A DNA stretch of 64,000 bases from an uncultured Pelagibacteraceae bacterium (GCA_902537845.1 CACBDC010000004.1:1-64000), one strand, 5' to 3'; counted from the first letter of the stretch, positions 1 through 9,757 are shown. Numbers and translations are program-made. Notes: generated by a model from the sequence alone, not told the origin.

Positions 1-1
1 T

Positions 2-106
2 AAAAATATTAAACCAACAAGATCATTTAAAGAAGAGGACGAAGATGATGGAAAAACATCATCTGCTCTCGGCTCACTAGGATTAAAACCTAAGCCAGCA
101 GTATAA
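2..106 (+). CDS. ftsH: 3' end of an upstream gene, probably ftsH (partial)
   Basis: An open frame enters from the left edge and ends at a TAA at 104-106. The 34 visible residues form an acidic then Gly/Pro/Lys-rich tail ending in LGLKPKPAV, the kind of disordered tail seen at the C-terminus of the membrane AAA+ zinc protease FtsH. ftsH directly before folP and glmM is a common alphaproteobacterial order. No catalytic domain lies in the window, so the name rests on context and tail character. Only 3 nt separate the stop from the next ATG. Confidence 0.5.
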   Translation, partial: KNIKPTRSFKEEDEDDGKTSSALGSLGLKPKPAV

Positions 107-109
107 AGC

Positions 110-1168
110 ATGGAAAAATATTACACTCGTGCGTGTAATTTTTTTTATGGGTCTATATCAAAGAAACTAGTAAAAAAAAAAACCACACTACCTCTGTGTG
201 GCAACACTTTAATTTCTTTTAAACATGTCGAAGTTTTTACTAGAGAGCAAAAAAAAGTAAAATCTAAAATAATTAATATTAAAGATATAAAAAAATTACC
301 TCGAGCAATTAAAAATAAAGTTTTAAATGATATTAAAAAGATTACTCTTAAGCGAAAGTTTTTAAATAATAAATCCCATGTACTTATGGGAATAGTAAAT
401 ATGACTCCCGATAGTTTTTCTGATGGGGGAAAATTTAATTCCATTAATAAAGCTAATCAAAGAATAATAAATTTAAAAAAAGCAGGAGCTGATATTATAG
501 ATATTGGTGGAGAGTCTACAAGACCTGGTTCAAAAATTATAAGCGAAAAAGTTGAGTTTCAAAGAGTAAAAAATATAATCAAAAAATTTAAAAAAAAATT
601 TCCTAAAACTTTACTCTCAGTTGACACAAGAAAATCTTCAATAATGGATTATTCAATTAAAAAAAAAACCGATATAATTAATGATGTCTCTTGTTTTAAA
701 TTTGATCCAAGATCATTTGATATGGTTACAAATAAAAATATATGGAAAGTAATTCATCATATGCAGGGGACGCCGCAGACCATGCAAATTAGCCCTAAGT
801 ATAATCATGTTCTATTGGATATTTATGATTTTTTTGAAAAAGAAATTAAAAATTTTGAAGACTATAAGTACAATGAAAAATTAATTTTAGATCCCGGTAT
901 TGGCTTTGGAAAAAACTTGAAACATAATTTGATGATTTTAAGTAAAATTTCTATATTTCATTCACTTGGTTTTCCTATATTAATTGGTACATCTAGAAAG
1001 AGATTTATAAATCAAATTTCTCGCGATTATGATACAAAAGAAAGAATTGGTGGAACTTTGTCTTCAATAATATTTTCTTTCTCCCAAGGAGTAAAAATTT
1101 TTAGGGTTCATGATGTGAAAGAGGTAAAGCAGGGTCTTATAACTTATGAAACTCTTTTAAATAAATGA
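110..1168 (+). CDS. folP: Dihydropteroate synthase
   Basis: It condenses 6-hydroxymethyl-dihydropterin diphosphate with p-aminobenzoate to give dihydropteroate in cytosolic folate synthesis. The family signature MGIVNMTPDSFSDGG sits at residues 93-107 and the GGESTRPG pABA/phosphate loop at 133-140. The C-terminal part has the expected LDPGIGFGK and GTSRKRF segments. At 352 aa it is about 75 residues longer than the usual enzyme because of a basic N-terminal extension of about 90 residues. I believe similar extensions occur in other alphaproteobacterial homologues, so I kept the ATG at 110. It overlaps glmM by 4 nt. Confidence 0.93.
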   Translation: MEKYYTRACNFFYGSISKKLVKKKTTLPLCGNTLISFKHVEVFTREQKKVKSKIINIKDIKKLPRAIKNKVLNDIKKITLKRKFLNNKSHVLMGIVNMTPDSFSDGGKFNSINKANQRIINLKKAGADIIDIGGESTRPGSKIISEKVEFQRVKNIIKKFKKKFPKTLLSVDTRKSSIMDYSIKKKTDIINDVSCFKFDPRSFDMVTNKNIWKVIHHMQGTPQTMQISPKYNHVLLDIYDFFEKEIKNFEDYKYNEKLILDPGIGFGKNLKHNLMILSKISIFHSLGFPILIGTSRKRFINQISRDYDTKERIGGTLSSIIFSFSQGVKIFRVHDVKEVKQGLITYETLLNK

Positions 1169-2496
1169 AAAAAAAATATTTTGGTACAGATGGGATTAGA
1201 GGCACTGTTAATTTGGGAAATATTAATGGAGAGAAATTTTTTAAATTCGGTTTAGCTGCTGGAACGTATTTTAAAAATTTAAAGAAAAAAAAACAAGTAG
1301 CAATTATAGCGAAAGATACACGACTATCTGGATATACCCTTGAACCAGCTTTGGTATCTGGCTTAGCTTCTGCTGGAATGCATATATTTACGTTAGGCCC
1401 ACTACCTACAAATGGATTAGCCATGTTAACAAAAAAAATGAAAGCTAATTTAGGAATAATGATTACAGCTTCTCACAATCCATTTAAAGATAATGGTTTA
1501 AAACTTTTTGGACCGGATGGCATGAAACTTTCCGATAAGATTGAAAAAAAAATTGAAAATTTAATAGATAAAAAAACTGCTAAACAACTATCCGAACCAA
1601 AACTGCTGGGTAGAGTTAAAAGATTAGAAGACGGTAACGACAGATATATTAAAATTTTAAAAAGCAATTTTCCAAATAATTTTAGTCTAAAAGGTATGAA
1701 GTTAGTCGTGGATTGTGCGAATGGAGCAGGATATAAATCTGCCCCAAAGATTTTGTCTGAACTTGGAGCTGAAGTTTTTCCAATTGGAATAAAGCCTAAT
1801 GGTTTAAATATCAACAATAAGTGTGGTTCAACTTTTCCACAGGTCTTAAAAAAATATGTTAAAAGATTTAAAGCAGATTTAGGTATAGCTTTGGACGGTG
1901 ATGCCGACAGGGTAATTATGTGTGATGAAAAATCTCAAATAATTGATGGAGATCAAATAATAGCAATGATTGCAAAAAGATGGAAAAGAAAAAAAATTTT
2001 AAAAGGTGGTGTTATAGGCACCCTAATGTCAAATTATGGTTTGGAGAAATTTTTTCGGAGTGAAAAAATTAATTTTAAGAGGTCAAAAGTAGGTGACAGA
2101 TATGTGAAAGAAATGATGAAAAAAAATAATTTTAATTTAGGCGGAGAACAATCAGGTCATATTATATTAGGAAAATTTGCTACAACAGGTGATGGGCTGC
2201 TAGTAGCGCTAGAAACTTTATTCGCTTTGAGAAAGGGCAAATTAGCTAGTGAAATTTTTAAAGTCTATAAATCAGTCCCACAAAAACTATTGAATATTAA
2301 GGTTAAAAATAAAAAAATGATTAATTCTCTTAAATGTAGAAAAGCAATTAAAAAAGCAAATGAATTAATTAAAAATAAAGGCAGGCTTCTTGTGAGACCA
2401 TCTGGAACTGAACCAAAAGTTAGAATAATGTGTGAGTCATTTAATTATTCTCTTATGAACAAATGTATCAAATTAGTAAAAAAAACTATTCATTAA
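1165..2496 (+). CDS. glmM: Phosphoglucosamine mutase
   Basis: It interconverts glucosamine-6-phosphate and glucosamine-1-phosphate on the way to UDP-GlcNAc for peptidoglycan and lipopolysaccharide. The catalytic phosphoserine loop TASHNPFKDNG puts the active Ser at residue 103. The Mg-binding DGDADR loop is at 244-249 and the substrate phosphate-binding RPSGTEPK loop lies near 411-418. The length of 443 aa is normal. It starts 4 nt inside folP, so translation is probably coupled. The folP-glmM pairing is conserved in many proteobacteria, including E. coli. Confidence 0.96.
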   Translation: MKKKYFGTDGIRGTVNLGNINGEKFFKFGLAAGTYFKNLKKKKQVAIIAKDTRLSGYTLEPALVSGLASAGMHIFTLGPLPTNGLAMLTKKMKANLGIMITASHNPFKDNGLKLFGPDGMKLSDKIEKKIENLIDKKTAKQLSEPKLLGRVKRLEDGNDRYIKILKSNFPNNFSLKGMKLVVDCANGAGYKSAPKILSELGAEVFPIGIKPNGLNINNKCGSTFPQVLKKYVKRFKADLGIALDGDADRVIMCDEKSQIIDGDQIIAMIAKRWKRKKILKGGVIGTLMSNYGLEKFFRSEKINFKRSKVGDRYVKEMMKKNNFNLGGEQSGHIILGKFATTGDGLLVALETLFALRKGKLASEIFKVYKSVPQKLLNIKVKNKKMINSLKCRKAIKKANELIKNKGRLLVRPSGTEPKVRIMCESFNYSLMNKCIKLVKKTIH

Positions 2497-2499
2497 ATC

Positions 2500-3312
2500 A
2501 TGAGACCAAAATCTAAAGTTTTAATTATCGCAGGCTCCGACTCCTCTGGAGGCGCCGGAATTCAAGCAGATATAAAAACCGTAACTTCTTTGGGGTGCTA
2601 TGCAATGACAGCAATAACAGCTGTAACAGCACAAAATACAACAGGAGTTAAATCAATAGTAGCTATCAAACCTAGCGAGGTAAGCAAACAGATAGAATTT
2701 ACATCGAAAGATATAAGTCCAAAAGCTATTAAAATTGGAATGCTTCATTCAAAGCAGGTTATTCTAGCTGTAACAAAATCTTTGAAAAAAATTAGTACAA
2801 AAAAAGTGGTTTTAGACCCGGTCATGGTTGCAAAAGGAGGAACAAAGTTAATAAATAATGCAGCAATAAGTTATATTAAGAATAAATTAATGAAAAAAAC
2901 ACTTTTGATAACTCCAAATATACCAGAGGCAGAAATATTGACCAAAATAAAAATAAGATCAAAAAATGATATGATAAAAGCAGGAAAAAATTTGATGGTA
3001 TTGGGAGCAAAAAATGTATTGATTAAAGGTGGACATCTTAATTCAAATGTAATGATTGATATATTTATAAATAAGAAAAAAACCAAAGTGTTTATAAGCA
3101 AAAAACATATTTCAAAAAATACTCATGGAACTGGTTGCACATTATCATCCGCAATAGCAACATATTTATCGTGTGGAAAAGATTTGATTAAATCTTGTGA
3201 GCTTGGAATTAAATATGTTAATCAATCTATTAAATCAAATATTAAATTAGGAAAGGGAAAAGGCCCAATAAATCATCTAAACTCAATTACTATAAGTAAA
3301 AGATTTAATTAA
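2500..3312 (+). CDS. thiD: Hydroxymethylpyrimidine (phosphate) kinase
   Basis: This ribokinase-fold kinase phosphorylates HMP and HMP-P to HMP-PP for thiamin synthesis. The [14 protein letters not shown] substrate loop is at residues 11-24 and the anion-hole motif HGTGC at about 209-213, followed by TLSSAIA. The length of 270 aa is typical. It stands alone among folP-glmM-purA rather than in a thi operon, and no thiC or thiE is in the window. Cultured SAR11 are reported to lack thiC and to need exogenous HMP, and a free-standing thiD fits HMP salvage. Its TAA shares one base with the purA ATG (TAATG). Confidence 0.93.
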   Translation: MRPKSKVLIIAGSDSSGGAGIQADIKTVTSLGCYAMTAITAVTAQNTTGVKSIVAIKPSEVSKQIEFTSKDISPKAIKIGMLHSKQVILAVTKSLKKISTKKVVLDPVMVAKGGTKLINNAAISYIKNKLMKKTLLITPNIPEAEILTKIKIRSKNDMIKAGKNLMVLGAKNVLIKGGHLNSNVMIDIFINKKKTKVFISKKHISKNTHGTGCTLSSAIATYLSCGKDLIKSCELGIKYVNQSIKSNIKLGKGKGPINHLNSITISKRFN

Positions 3313-4604
3313 TGAAAAATGTTGTTGTAGTAGGTTCTCAATGGGGTGACGAAGGAAAAGGTAAGATAGTTGACTGGCTTTCTAGTGAAGCAGATATTGT
3401 TGTTCGATTTCAAGGTGGCCATAACGCTGGTCACACCTTGGTTATTGATAAAAAAACTTTCAAACTAAGATTATTACCATCAGGCATAGTTAGAAATGGA
3501 AAAATTTCGATTCTTGGCAATGGAGTTGTCATTGATCCGTGGGCACTTTTAAGTGAAATTGAAGAAATTAAAAAATTAGGTGTTAATGTTACCCCTAAAA
3601 ATTTCATGATCTCCGAGTCTGCATCACTTATTCTACCTTTTCATCAAGAAATGGATGAAATACGAGAGAATGCAGCTGGCAAAGGAAAAATCGGAACTAC
3701 CAGAAGAGGAATTGGGCCATGTTACGAAGATAAGGTTGGAAGAAGGTCAATAAGAGTAATGGATCTAAGATCTGAAAGTAACCTCGACAAAAGATTAGAA
3801 AACGTTTTACTTCATCATAATGCAATAAGGAAAGGTTTGAACAAAAAAATATATAAAAAAGATGATTTAAAAAATGAACTACTAAATATTGCTCCTGAAA
3901 TTTTGAAATATGCTCAACCAATATGGCTTAAACTAGATCAATTTAAAAATGATAGAAAAAAGATTCTTTTTGAGGGTGCTCAAGGGATACTTTTAGATGT
4001 AGATCATGGAACTTATCCTTACGTAACTTCATCTAATACTGTGCCAGCTATGGCGGCAACTGGTTCCGGCTCAGGTCCAGATACAATAAATTATGTATTG
4101 GGGATTACTAAAGCATATACTACTAGAGTTGGTAGCGGGCCATTCCCAACAGAACTTAAAGATGAGATCGGTGAAAATTTAGGCAGAAGAGGAAAAGAAT
4201 TTGGAACTGTAACAGCTAGAAAAAGAAGATGTGGTTGGTTTGATGGAGTCTTAGTTAGACAAACAATAAAAGTTTCTGGGATCAATGGAATTGCACTTAC
4301 TAAATTAGATGTGCTAGATGAATTAGAAGAAATTAAAATATGTGTAGAATATGAATTAAATGGAAAAAAAATTGATTATTTACCGGCAGCATCTGAAGAC
4401 CAATTTAATGTTAAACCAATTTATAAAACTTTTCCAGGCTGGAAAACTAAAACACAAGGAGTTAGGAATCTAAAAGATCTCCCAGATAATGCTAAGAGAT
4501 ATATACATGCACTTGAAGATTTTATTGGAGCTAGAATATCAAGTATTTCTACCAGCCCTGAAAGAGATGACACAATTTTAGTAGAAGATCCTTTTAACAG
4601 TTAA
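3312..4604 (+). CDS. purA: Adenylosuccinate synthetase
   Basis: It catalyses the GTP-dependent condensation of IMP and aspartate to adenylosuccinate, the first committed step to AMP. The N-terminal GTP loop WGDEGKGK covers residues 11-18 with catalytic Asp13, and GGHNAGHT gives His41. [14 protein letters not shown] follows, and the C-terminal STSPERDDT is the expected GTP-site end. The length of 430 aa is normal. guaB and guaA, the other IMP branch, are 44 kb downstream. Its stop interlocks with that of convergent rpoH in the tetranucleotide TTAA. Confidence 0.97.
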   Translation: MKNVVVVGSQWGDEGKGKIVDWLSSEADIVVRFQGGHNAGHTLVIDKKTFKLRLLPSGIVRNGKISILGNGVVIDPWALLSEIEEIKKLGVNVTPKNFMISESASLILPFHQEMDEIRENAAGKGKIGTTRRGIGPCYEDKVGRRSIRVMDLRSESNLDKRLENVLLHHNAIRKGLNKKIYKKDDLKNELLNIAPEILKYAQPIWLKLDQFKNDRKKILFEGAQGILLDVDHGTYPYVTSSNTVPAMAATGSGSGPDTINYVLGITKAYTTRVGSGPFPTELKDEIGENLGRRGKEFGTVTARKRRCGWFDGVLVRQTIKVSGINGIALTKLDVLDELEEIKICVEYELNGKKIDYLPAASEDQFNVKPIYKTFPGWKTKTQGVRNLKDLPDNAKRYIHALEDFIGARISSISTSPERDDTILVEDPFNS

Positions 4605-5497
4605 TTTGCAGGAAGCAAATTTTTTGATTTACTGGCATTAATCATAGATTTTTGTAACTTTTCAAAAGCTTTCGTTTCTATTTGTCTGATTCTCTCTCTG
4701 CTAATTTTATATTTTTTACTTAAATCTTCTAATGTTTTTGGCTCTTCAGAAAGTCTTCTAGATATTATTATTTCTTTTTCTCTCTCGTTCAAAATTTTCA
4801 TAGCGCTATCTAATAATTCTTTTTTATCGTCATATTCTTGTTTTTGGGATACAATTAATTCTTGATCTAAACTTTCATCAACTAACCAATCTTGCCATTC
4901 ATCTGCCTCTCCAGTTTTTATAGGATCATTAAGTGATTTTTCTTGACCCATCATTCTTCTATTCATGTTAACCACTTCGTTAGAGTCCACATCTAATCTT
5001 TTTGATATTTCATCTACCTGTTCATCTCTCAAGTCACCTTCTTGACCGGGTGCTATTTGACTCTTAATTTTTTTCAAATTAAAGAAAAGTTTTTTTTGAG
5101 CTGTAGTCGTTCCCATTTTTACTAAGCTCCATGATCTTAAAACATATTCTTGGATTGCAGCTTTAATCCACCACATAGCATATGTGGCTAATCTGAATCC
5201 TTTATCAGGATCAAATTTCTTTACTGCTTGCATCAATCCTAAATTCCCCTCAGAAATTAATTCATTAACAGGAAGTCCATATCCACGGTAGCCCATTGCA
5301 ATTTTTGCCACTAATCTTAAGTGGCTTGTTACTAATTTATGGGCTGCTTTTAAGTTACCATTGTCTTTCCAATTTTTTGCTAACATGTATTCCTCTTCTG
5401 CGTCAAGCATTGGAAACTTTTTAATTTGTGATAAATAAATTGATAAGCCTCCTACTGATGGAATAGGCAAATTACTTATTTGATTTTTTTCTTTCAT
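4601..5497 (-). CDS. rpoH: RNA polymerase heat-shock sigma factor (sigma-32)
   Basis: This is a group 3 sigma-70-family factor. Region 2 spans about residues 55-115 and includes [18 protein letters not shown]. It is followed by the RpoH box [10 protein letters not shown] at 134-143, diagnostic of sigma-32 and absent from RpoD. Region 4 with its helix-turn-helix ([16 protein letters not shown]) lies near 258-275. The length of 298 aa is standard. SAR11 genomes are reported to carry very few sigma factors, essentially RpoD and RpoH, so this is probably a major stress regulator. It follows rluD by 30 nt, an arrangement common in alphaproteobacteria. Confidence 0.96.
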   Translation of the reverse strand: MKEKNQISNLPIPSVGGLSIYLSQIKKFPMLDAEEEYMLAKNWKDNGNLKAAHKLVTSHLRLVAKIAMGYRGYGLPVNELISEGNLGLMQAVKKFDPDKGFRLATYAMWWIKAAIQEYVLRSWSLVKMGTTTAQKKLFFNLKKIKSQIAPGQEGDLRDEQVDEISKRLDVDSNEVVNMNRRMMGQEKSLNDPIKTGEADEWQDWLVDESLDQELIVSQKQEYDDKKELLDSAMKILNEREKEIIISRRLSEEPKTLEDLSKKYKISRERIRQIETKAFEKLQKSMINASKSKNLLPAN

Positions 5498-5527
5498 TAT
5501 TTTTATTTATATATAATTTTTGTTAAT

Positions 5528-6508
5528 TCAACTGCTTAAATTTTCAAGTAAATTCAATATTTTTTTAAAACCATTCGGAAGCCTAGAGTCAAAACTTATC
5601 CATTTATTAGTTGACGGGTGAATAAATGCAAGAGTTTTTGCATGTAATGCCTGACCAGTTAATTTGTTTAGTTTAACAAAAAACTCACTATTAATTTTTT
5701 TAAACTTTATATTTTTTTTTCCATATTGTTTATCTCCTAGTAAAGTAGATCCTTTATATTTTAAATGAACTCTGATTTGATGAGTTCTTCCAGTCTCTAA
5801 TTCACACTCAATTAAACTAATCTTTGGAATATCTTTTAAATCAAAAATTTTAATCGTCCTATAATTTGTTATTGCTCTTTTACCGGTTATGTCACTAACG
5901 GTCATTAATTGTCTGTTTTTTTTATCTCTTGTAATAAGTGTATTGATTTTTCCATTAAGAGGTCGAATTACACCCCAAGTCAAGCAAAGATATTTTCTTC
6001 TGATAGTATGTTCACTGAATTGACTCCCTAATTTTGCATGTGCAAAATTATTTTTTGCTACGACTAGAAGTCCACTCGTTTCTTTATCTATTCTATGGAC
6101 AATACCAGGTCTTAGAGGTCCATTTTTATTTGATAAATTTTTTTTATATTTAAATATCAATGCATTTACCAATGTATTTTTGTAGTTTCCAGCACCAGGA
6201 TGAACCACCATACCTTTCGGTTTATTTAAAACTAAAATATCTTTATCCTCGTAAATGATATCTAAGTCAATTTTTTTCGGAATTAATTCATGATGTTGCT
6301 TTTCAACAATATTAATTAAGATTTCATCTTTATTTTTAATTTTTGTGGATGGAGACAGAGATATAGCTCCATTTAATTTTACTTCTTTATTTTCAATTAA
6401 TTTTTTTAAATACGATCTAGTTAAATTATTTATCTTTTTTGCTAAAAAAATATCTAATCTTTTTCCACTGTTTTCTGAGTCAACATAAAATTTAATTGTA
6501 TTATTCAT
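5528..6508 (-). CDS. rluD: 23S rRNA pseudouridine synthase, RluA/RluD family
   Basis: It converts uridines to pseudouridine in large-subunit rRNA. An N-terminal S4 RNA-binding domain covers roughly residues 12-70. The catalytic motif GIVHRIDKETSGLLVVAKN places the nucleophilic Asp at 141. The ECELETGRTHQIRVHL motif of the family follows. At 326 aa it matches RluD, and synteny with rpoH supports RluD over RluC, although the exact target uridines cannot be read from the sequence. It starts at ATG 6508, 24 nt from the oppositely oriented tRNA-Arg. Confidence 0.9.
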   Translation of the reverse strand: MNNTIKFYVDSENSGKRLDIFLAKKINNLTRSYLKKLIENKEVKLNGAISLSPSTKIKNKDEILINIVEKQHHELIPKKIDLDIIYEDKDILVLNKPKGMVVHPGAGNYKNTLVNALIFKYKKNLSNKNGPLRPGIVHRIDKETSGLLVVAKNNFAHAKLGSQFSEHTIRRKYLCLTWGVIRPLNGKINTLITRDKKNRQLMTVSDITGKRAITNYRTIKIFDLKDIPKISLIECELETGRTHQIRVHLKYKGSTLLGDKQYGKKNIKFKKINSEFFVKLNKLTGQALHAKTLAFIHPSTNKWISFDSRLPNGFKKILNLLENLSS

Positions 6509-6532
6509 AAATTAATCTAAATTATTCATAAT

Positions 6533-6610
6533 GCGCCGGTAGCTTCAACTGGATAGAGCGCCGGATTTCGGCTCCGGAGGTTATGGGTTCGACTCCTATC
6601 CGGCGCACCA
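6533..6610 (+). tRNA. tRNA-Arg (anticodon UCG)
   Basis: A full cloverleaf can be folded. The acceptor stem is GCGCCGG with CCGGCGC and a genomically encoded CCA at 6608-6610. The anticodon stem is CCGGA/TCCGG with loop TTTCGGC, giving anticodon TCG (decodes CGA and probably other CGN). The T-loop is TTCGACT. It lies between rluD and a run of variable glycan genes, all on the opposite strand, and ends only 3 nt before the stop of the first of them. Confidence 0.95.
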
Positions 6611-6613
6611 TAA

Positions 6614-7426
6614 CTAAATCTCTATGTTTGATTTAAAATTCTCTATAGGTTTTTCAAATTCATTCCATCTTTTATCAAACTGGTGAACAAGAAGGTAGGG
6701 CTTTCCATCCTCATTTATTAAATTCGACTTTTCATCAAAATTAATTTTTTTTAAATACAAAACAGTTGCCACCGGGCCATGGCTATTACTGTATAGTTTA
6801 AAATTATCAATTTTAGAATTATGTACTAAAAAATTTGCGTGTCCTTGATCACAGCCTCTGCCTTCAGGATCAGGCCTAAAAGTTAATAAGTATTTTAGTT
6901 TTTTTTTATATTTAAATTTAAAAATATTGGTTGTAATTGATTTTAAGTAATTCTTAATATTTTCACCTCGGCCAACTACTGTTCCTGAACATAAGATAAC
7001 CTTATTAGCAATTTTATTAAACTCTTCTTTACCATAAGTTTTTAATATCCAATTAGAATTATAATGACAATTTTTAATTAATTGATCTTCAAGAAAAAAA
7101 TTTATTTTACCATTGTAATTAAATTCAAAAGGGTTTGCTTGAAAATAGATATCCCTGCTATCACATAAAAGTATATTACCAAATTCTTTATTTTGGAGAT
7201 AATTTAAGAAAACTTCATATCTTTTAAATTGAATTTCTTTTTTATTGATGTCAATTTTTATTGTTTCACAATTAAATTTTTTAAGTTCCTTCTCTAACTT
7301 GATATCTCTACCACTTGTTAAAAAAACCACTTTGTCATTATAAAACTTTCTTAAGCTTTTGATAAAAAATTCAATTTGGCTGAATTTGTAACCTATCGCT
7401 GCTGATAAAACCAAGTTTTTGCTCAT
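6614..7426 (-). CDS. Putative glycosyltransferase (family unassigned)
   Basis: I do not recognise this protein with certainty. It opens with a strand-rich stretch (KNLVLSAAIGY) and has a Rossmann-like alternation with LLCDSRDIYFQANPF near residues 90-105. The DSRD-plus-aromatic arrangement resembles the DxD metal/nucleotide-sugar site of GT-A transferases (GT8-like). A further segment holds GCDQGHANFLVHN, where DQ..H is reminiscent of the second GT8 motif. I start it at ATG 7426 (270 aa) because the longer frame begins at a TTG inside the preceding gene. It is last in the operon after GT17 and the oxygenase, suggesting surface glycan decoration. Confidence 0.6.
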   Translation of the reverse strand: MSKNLVLSAAIGYKFSQIEFFIKSLRKFYNDKVVFLTSGRDIKLEKELKKFNCETIKIDINKKEIQFKRYEVFLNYLQNKEFGNILLCDSRDIYFQANPFEFNYNGKINFFLEDQLIKNCHYNSNWILKTYGKEEFNKIANKVILCSGTVVGRGENIKNYLKSITTNIFKFKYKKKLKYLLTFRPDPEGRGCDQGHANFLVHNSKIDNFKLYSNSHGPVATVLYLKKINFDEKSNLINEDGKPYLLVHQFDKRWNEFEKPIENFKSNIEI

Positions 7427-7446
7427 TTTTAATAAATTATATTTGT

Positions 7447-8250
7447 CTATATAATCCAATCTTTTAGAAATTTTCTATTGCTGAATATATATTCTGGAAA
7501 AGACCTATCAATATCAATTTTTTTAAGCTCATAACCTCTATCAAAAATATCCAAGTTATTAAGTATTTTTTTTTTTATATTTTCCTCATTTGTATTTTCC
7601 AAAGTGTTAAATTCACCGTGAGAATAAGATTTAATTTTTTGAGCAATATCCTGAGGTGACTGTAAAAAAGAAAAATGCCAACCGCCATTGATTAATTGTA
7701 AATCTCTTTTGTCAATCCTCCAAAATGGATATTTCTTGAATTTTAAATCTCTTAATTTTTGTGGTAAAGGCAAATATTTTTTCTTACAAATTTTTGATCC
7801 AATCCAGTTACTTTCATTCAGATTTTGTAAATTAAGTTTGTACATAAACATTTTTTGAGAAAAAGCTGTAAATTTTGTCTGAGGTTTAATTTGGTCGATT
7901 TTGTTTAAATCGGGTATCTCATCTGAGTCTGATAGAATAATTAAGTCGTTATCATGGGCTCTATTCAAACCATTAATAATATAATTTCGTTGATGCTGTT
8001 CAATAATTGACTCACCACCTTGATGGTTAAAGAAGTTCTTATCTTTATCAAAATCGGCTACTAAATATATTATTTTATGTTTGTATTTTTTAAAGTTATC
8101 TATTTTAAAATTAAGTTTTTTTTCTTGCCCTTGATGTGTTTTAGTTGACTCAGAAATTACAAAATAGTCAACATTTTCATTAAGAATATTCATTCTAAGG
8201 TCAACCATGTGATCTTCATTGAAATATTGAAAACAATCGTAAATTGCCAT
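7447..8250 (-). CDS. Glycosyltransferase family 17 protein
   Basis: It resembles GT17, the family of eukaryotic beta-1,4-mannosyl-glycoprotein GlcNAc-transferases that also has bacterial and viral members. The N-terminus has the family pattern: YDCFQYFNEDHMVDLRMNIL (residues 4-23), then VDYFVISESTKTHQG (28-41). The acidic SDSDEIPD motif at 107-114 is the likely metal/donor site. C-terminal GGWHFSFL followed by IAQKIKSYSHGEFN matches the family's conserved end. The length of 267 aa is typical of bacterial members. Donor and acceptor are unknown. It is 4 nt from the upstream oxygenase gene. Confidence 0.8.
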   Translation of the reverse strand: MAIYDCFQYFNEDHMVDLRMNILNENVDYFVISESTKTHQGQEKKLNFKIDNFKKYKHKIIYLVADFDKDKNFFNHQGGESIIEQHQRNYIINGLNRAHDNDLIILSDSDEIPDLNKIDQIKPQTKFTAFSQKMFMYKLNLQNLNESNWIGSKICKKKYLPLPQKLRDLKFKKYPFWRIDKRDLQLINGGWHFSFLQSPQDIAQKIKSYSHGEFNTLENTNEENIKKKILNNLDIFDRGYELKKIDIDRSFPEYIFSNRKFLKDWII

Positions 8251-8254
8251 TAAT

Positions 8255-8962
8255 TTATTTTTTTGTAAAAGTAGTCAAACCAATTTTTTTTCCATCAATT
8301 AACGAAGATGAACAATGAAGTCTAGTTCTATCAAAAATTAATATCGATCCTATTTCCCATTCATACACCATATCAATCTCTAGTCCTGATAGATTTTCAA
8401 TTTTTTCATGTAAAAGGTATTTCTTATGATCATCTCTATTAAATTGTTTTTTTTCAAATATTTTTAAATGCTCTGAAGATCTTAAATTTTGACCATACTT
8501 CAGATCTTTTACCATAAGTTCATTTTCATCAATCGTAAAATTTGTTGAATTTCCATAAAATTTATTTTTAAATATTACTGTGCTTCCTTTTGAAGTAAGT
8601 GGTATAAGAGTTTGTTTAAAAATAATTTCATCTAAATTAAAGCCTGCATCAACATGTAAGCCAATAGGATTATAGCTTTCTTGAAAAAGCCCTAAAATAT
8701 CTTGATTTTTTTCATCTTTAAGATTATCCATCCTAAAATCACCTATTATGTTTTTTACTCTCTCATAAAAAAGGTTTTCTAAATCTTTGTTAAAGTTTTG
8801 TAACCATCTCTTTTTAATTACGTTTTGTTTTTTATTGTGAACCGTGGTTGGCAAGTTTAGGTACAGGCCCATAAACTTTTCAATTTCACTTTTAGTAAAT
8901 AAATTTTTAATTATTTGAGGTGAGCCCTCTAATTTTTTTATTTTGTCTATATTTATGTGCAT
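8255..8962 (-). CDS. Putative 2-oxoglutarate/Fe(II)-dependent oxygenase
   Basis: This 235-aa protein has a facial-triad-like pattern: His103 and Asp105 in GLHVDAGF and His216 in RTRLHCSSS, followed by KKIGLTTF, where a basic residue could bind 2-oxoglutarate. The order HxD then distal His then a beta strand fits the double-stranded beta-helix dioxygenases (phytanoyl-CoA/prolyl hydroxylase-like). It sits between an ABC-2 permease and two glycosyltransferase genes, so hydroxylation of a sugar or lipid moiety is possible. The substrate is unknown, and the assignment rests on residue pattern only. Confidence 0.6.
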   Translation of the reverse strand: MHINIDKIKKLEGSPQIIKNLFTKSEIEKFMGLYLNLPTTVHNKKQNVIKKRWLQNFNKDLENLFYERVKNIIGDFRMDNLKDEKNQDILGLFQESYNPIGLHVDAGFNLDEIIFKQTLIPLTSKGSTVIFKNKFYGNSTNFTIDENELMVKDLKYGQNLRSSEHLKIFEKKQFNRDDHKKYLLHEKIENLSGLEIDMVYEWEIGSILIFDRTRLHCSSSLIDGKKIGLTTFTKK

Positions 8963-8965
8963 TAT

Positions 8966-9757
8966 TTATTCTCCCATATTTATTAAAGTCCCTCTATTTT
9001 TTGCCCCACCATAAGATAGGTAAAAGGTAATTACTCCAATAACGAAATATATAAAAGAAATAAACGTGGCTTTTATAATTTGTGAGTAATTTACAATATC
9101 ATAAATTAATATATTTCTCATTTCCTCAAAAATGTGAACCAATGGTAGTAATTTTGCTATAATTTGAAGCCATTCAGGAAGTATTTCAACAGGATAATAA
9201 ATGCAACCCAATGGAGCTAAAAAGAAAAGGCTAGCCCATGCTATATTTTCAAAAGAAGGACCAAACCTAACTAATCCAGATGTAACTAAAAGTCCTAGAG
9301 TTACACCAAATATGTAAAGTGTAATTAATAAAAAAATTAGAGGCACTCCCAACTTATAGATGGAGACACCAAAAAATGGTATTGCTAGTAGCGCTGCAGG
9401 CACAAGACCAATTAAGGTTCTAAAAATTGCTGTAAAAGTAAGAGCTGCAATTATCTCGCTTAATTTAATTGGTGCTATAAATAAGTTAGTAAAATTTCTG
9501 CTCCAGATTTCTTCTAGAAACATCATATTATAGCTTATACTTGATCTAAAAAGGAAATCATAAAGTATCGCAGCACTTAAAATAACACCAACAGTATTTT
9601 CGTAAAATGTTGAATTTAATGTAAAAAATTTTGAGATAAATCCCCAAAGAAAAATCTGAATTGTTGGCCAATATATTAAGTCTAAAATTCTAGGAAATGA
9701 CCCTTTTATTAAATAAACATGTCTTAAACTAAGAGCAAAAATTTTATTCCAATTCAC
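8966..9757 (-). CDS. ABC-2 type transporter permease
   Basis: This 263-aa integral membrane protein has about six hydrophobic segments and no catalytic motif. The start MNWNKIFALSLRHVYLIKGS and the ending LSYGGAKNRG are typical of ABC-2 permeases of the YadH/NodJ type. The start codon is GTG (9755-9757), inside the ATPase gene, with which it overlaps by 14 nt. The pair forms an exporter half-set (one ATPase, one permease). Cargo is unknown; the downstream glycan genes suggest lipid or glycan export, but the transporter may be unrelated to them. Confidence 0.85.
   Translation of the reverse strand: MNWNKIFALSLRHVYLIKGSFPRILDLIYWPTIQIFLWGFISKFFTLNSTFYENTVGVILSAAILYDFLFRSSISYNMMFLEEIWSRNFTNLFIAPIKLSEIIAALTFTAIFRTLIGLVPAALLAIPFFGVSIYKLGVPLIFLLITLYIFGVTLGLLVTSGLVRFGPSFENIAWASLFFLAPLGCIYYPVEILPEWLQIIAKLLPLVHIFEEMRNILIYDIVNYSQIIKATFISFIYFVIGVITFYLSYGGAKNRGTLINMGE

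Noticed and set aside
110..385. The 90-residue N-terminal extension of folP as a possible separate gene or fusion
   Set aside because: It is in frame, there is no stop or better start before the conserved core, and I believe comparable extensions occur in alphaproteobacterial homologues.
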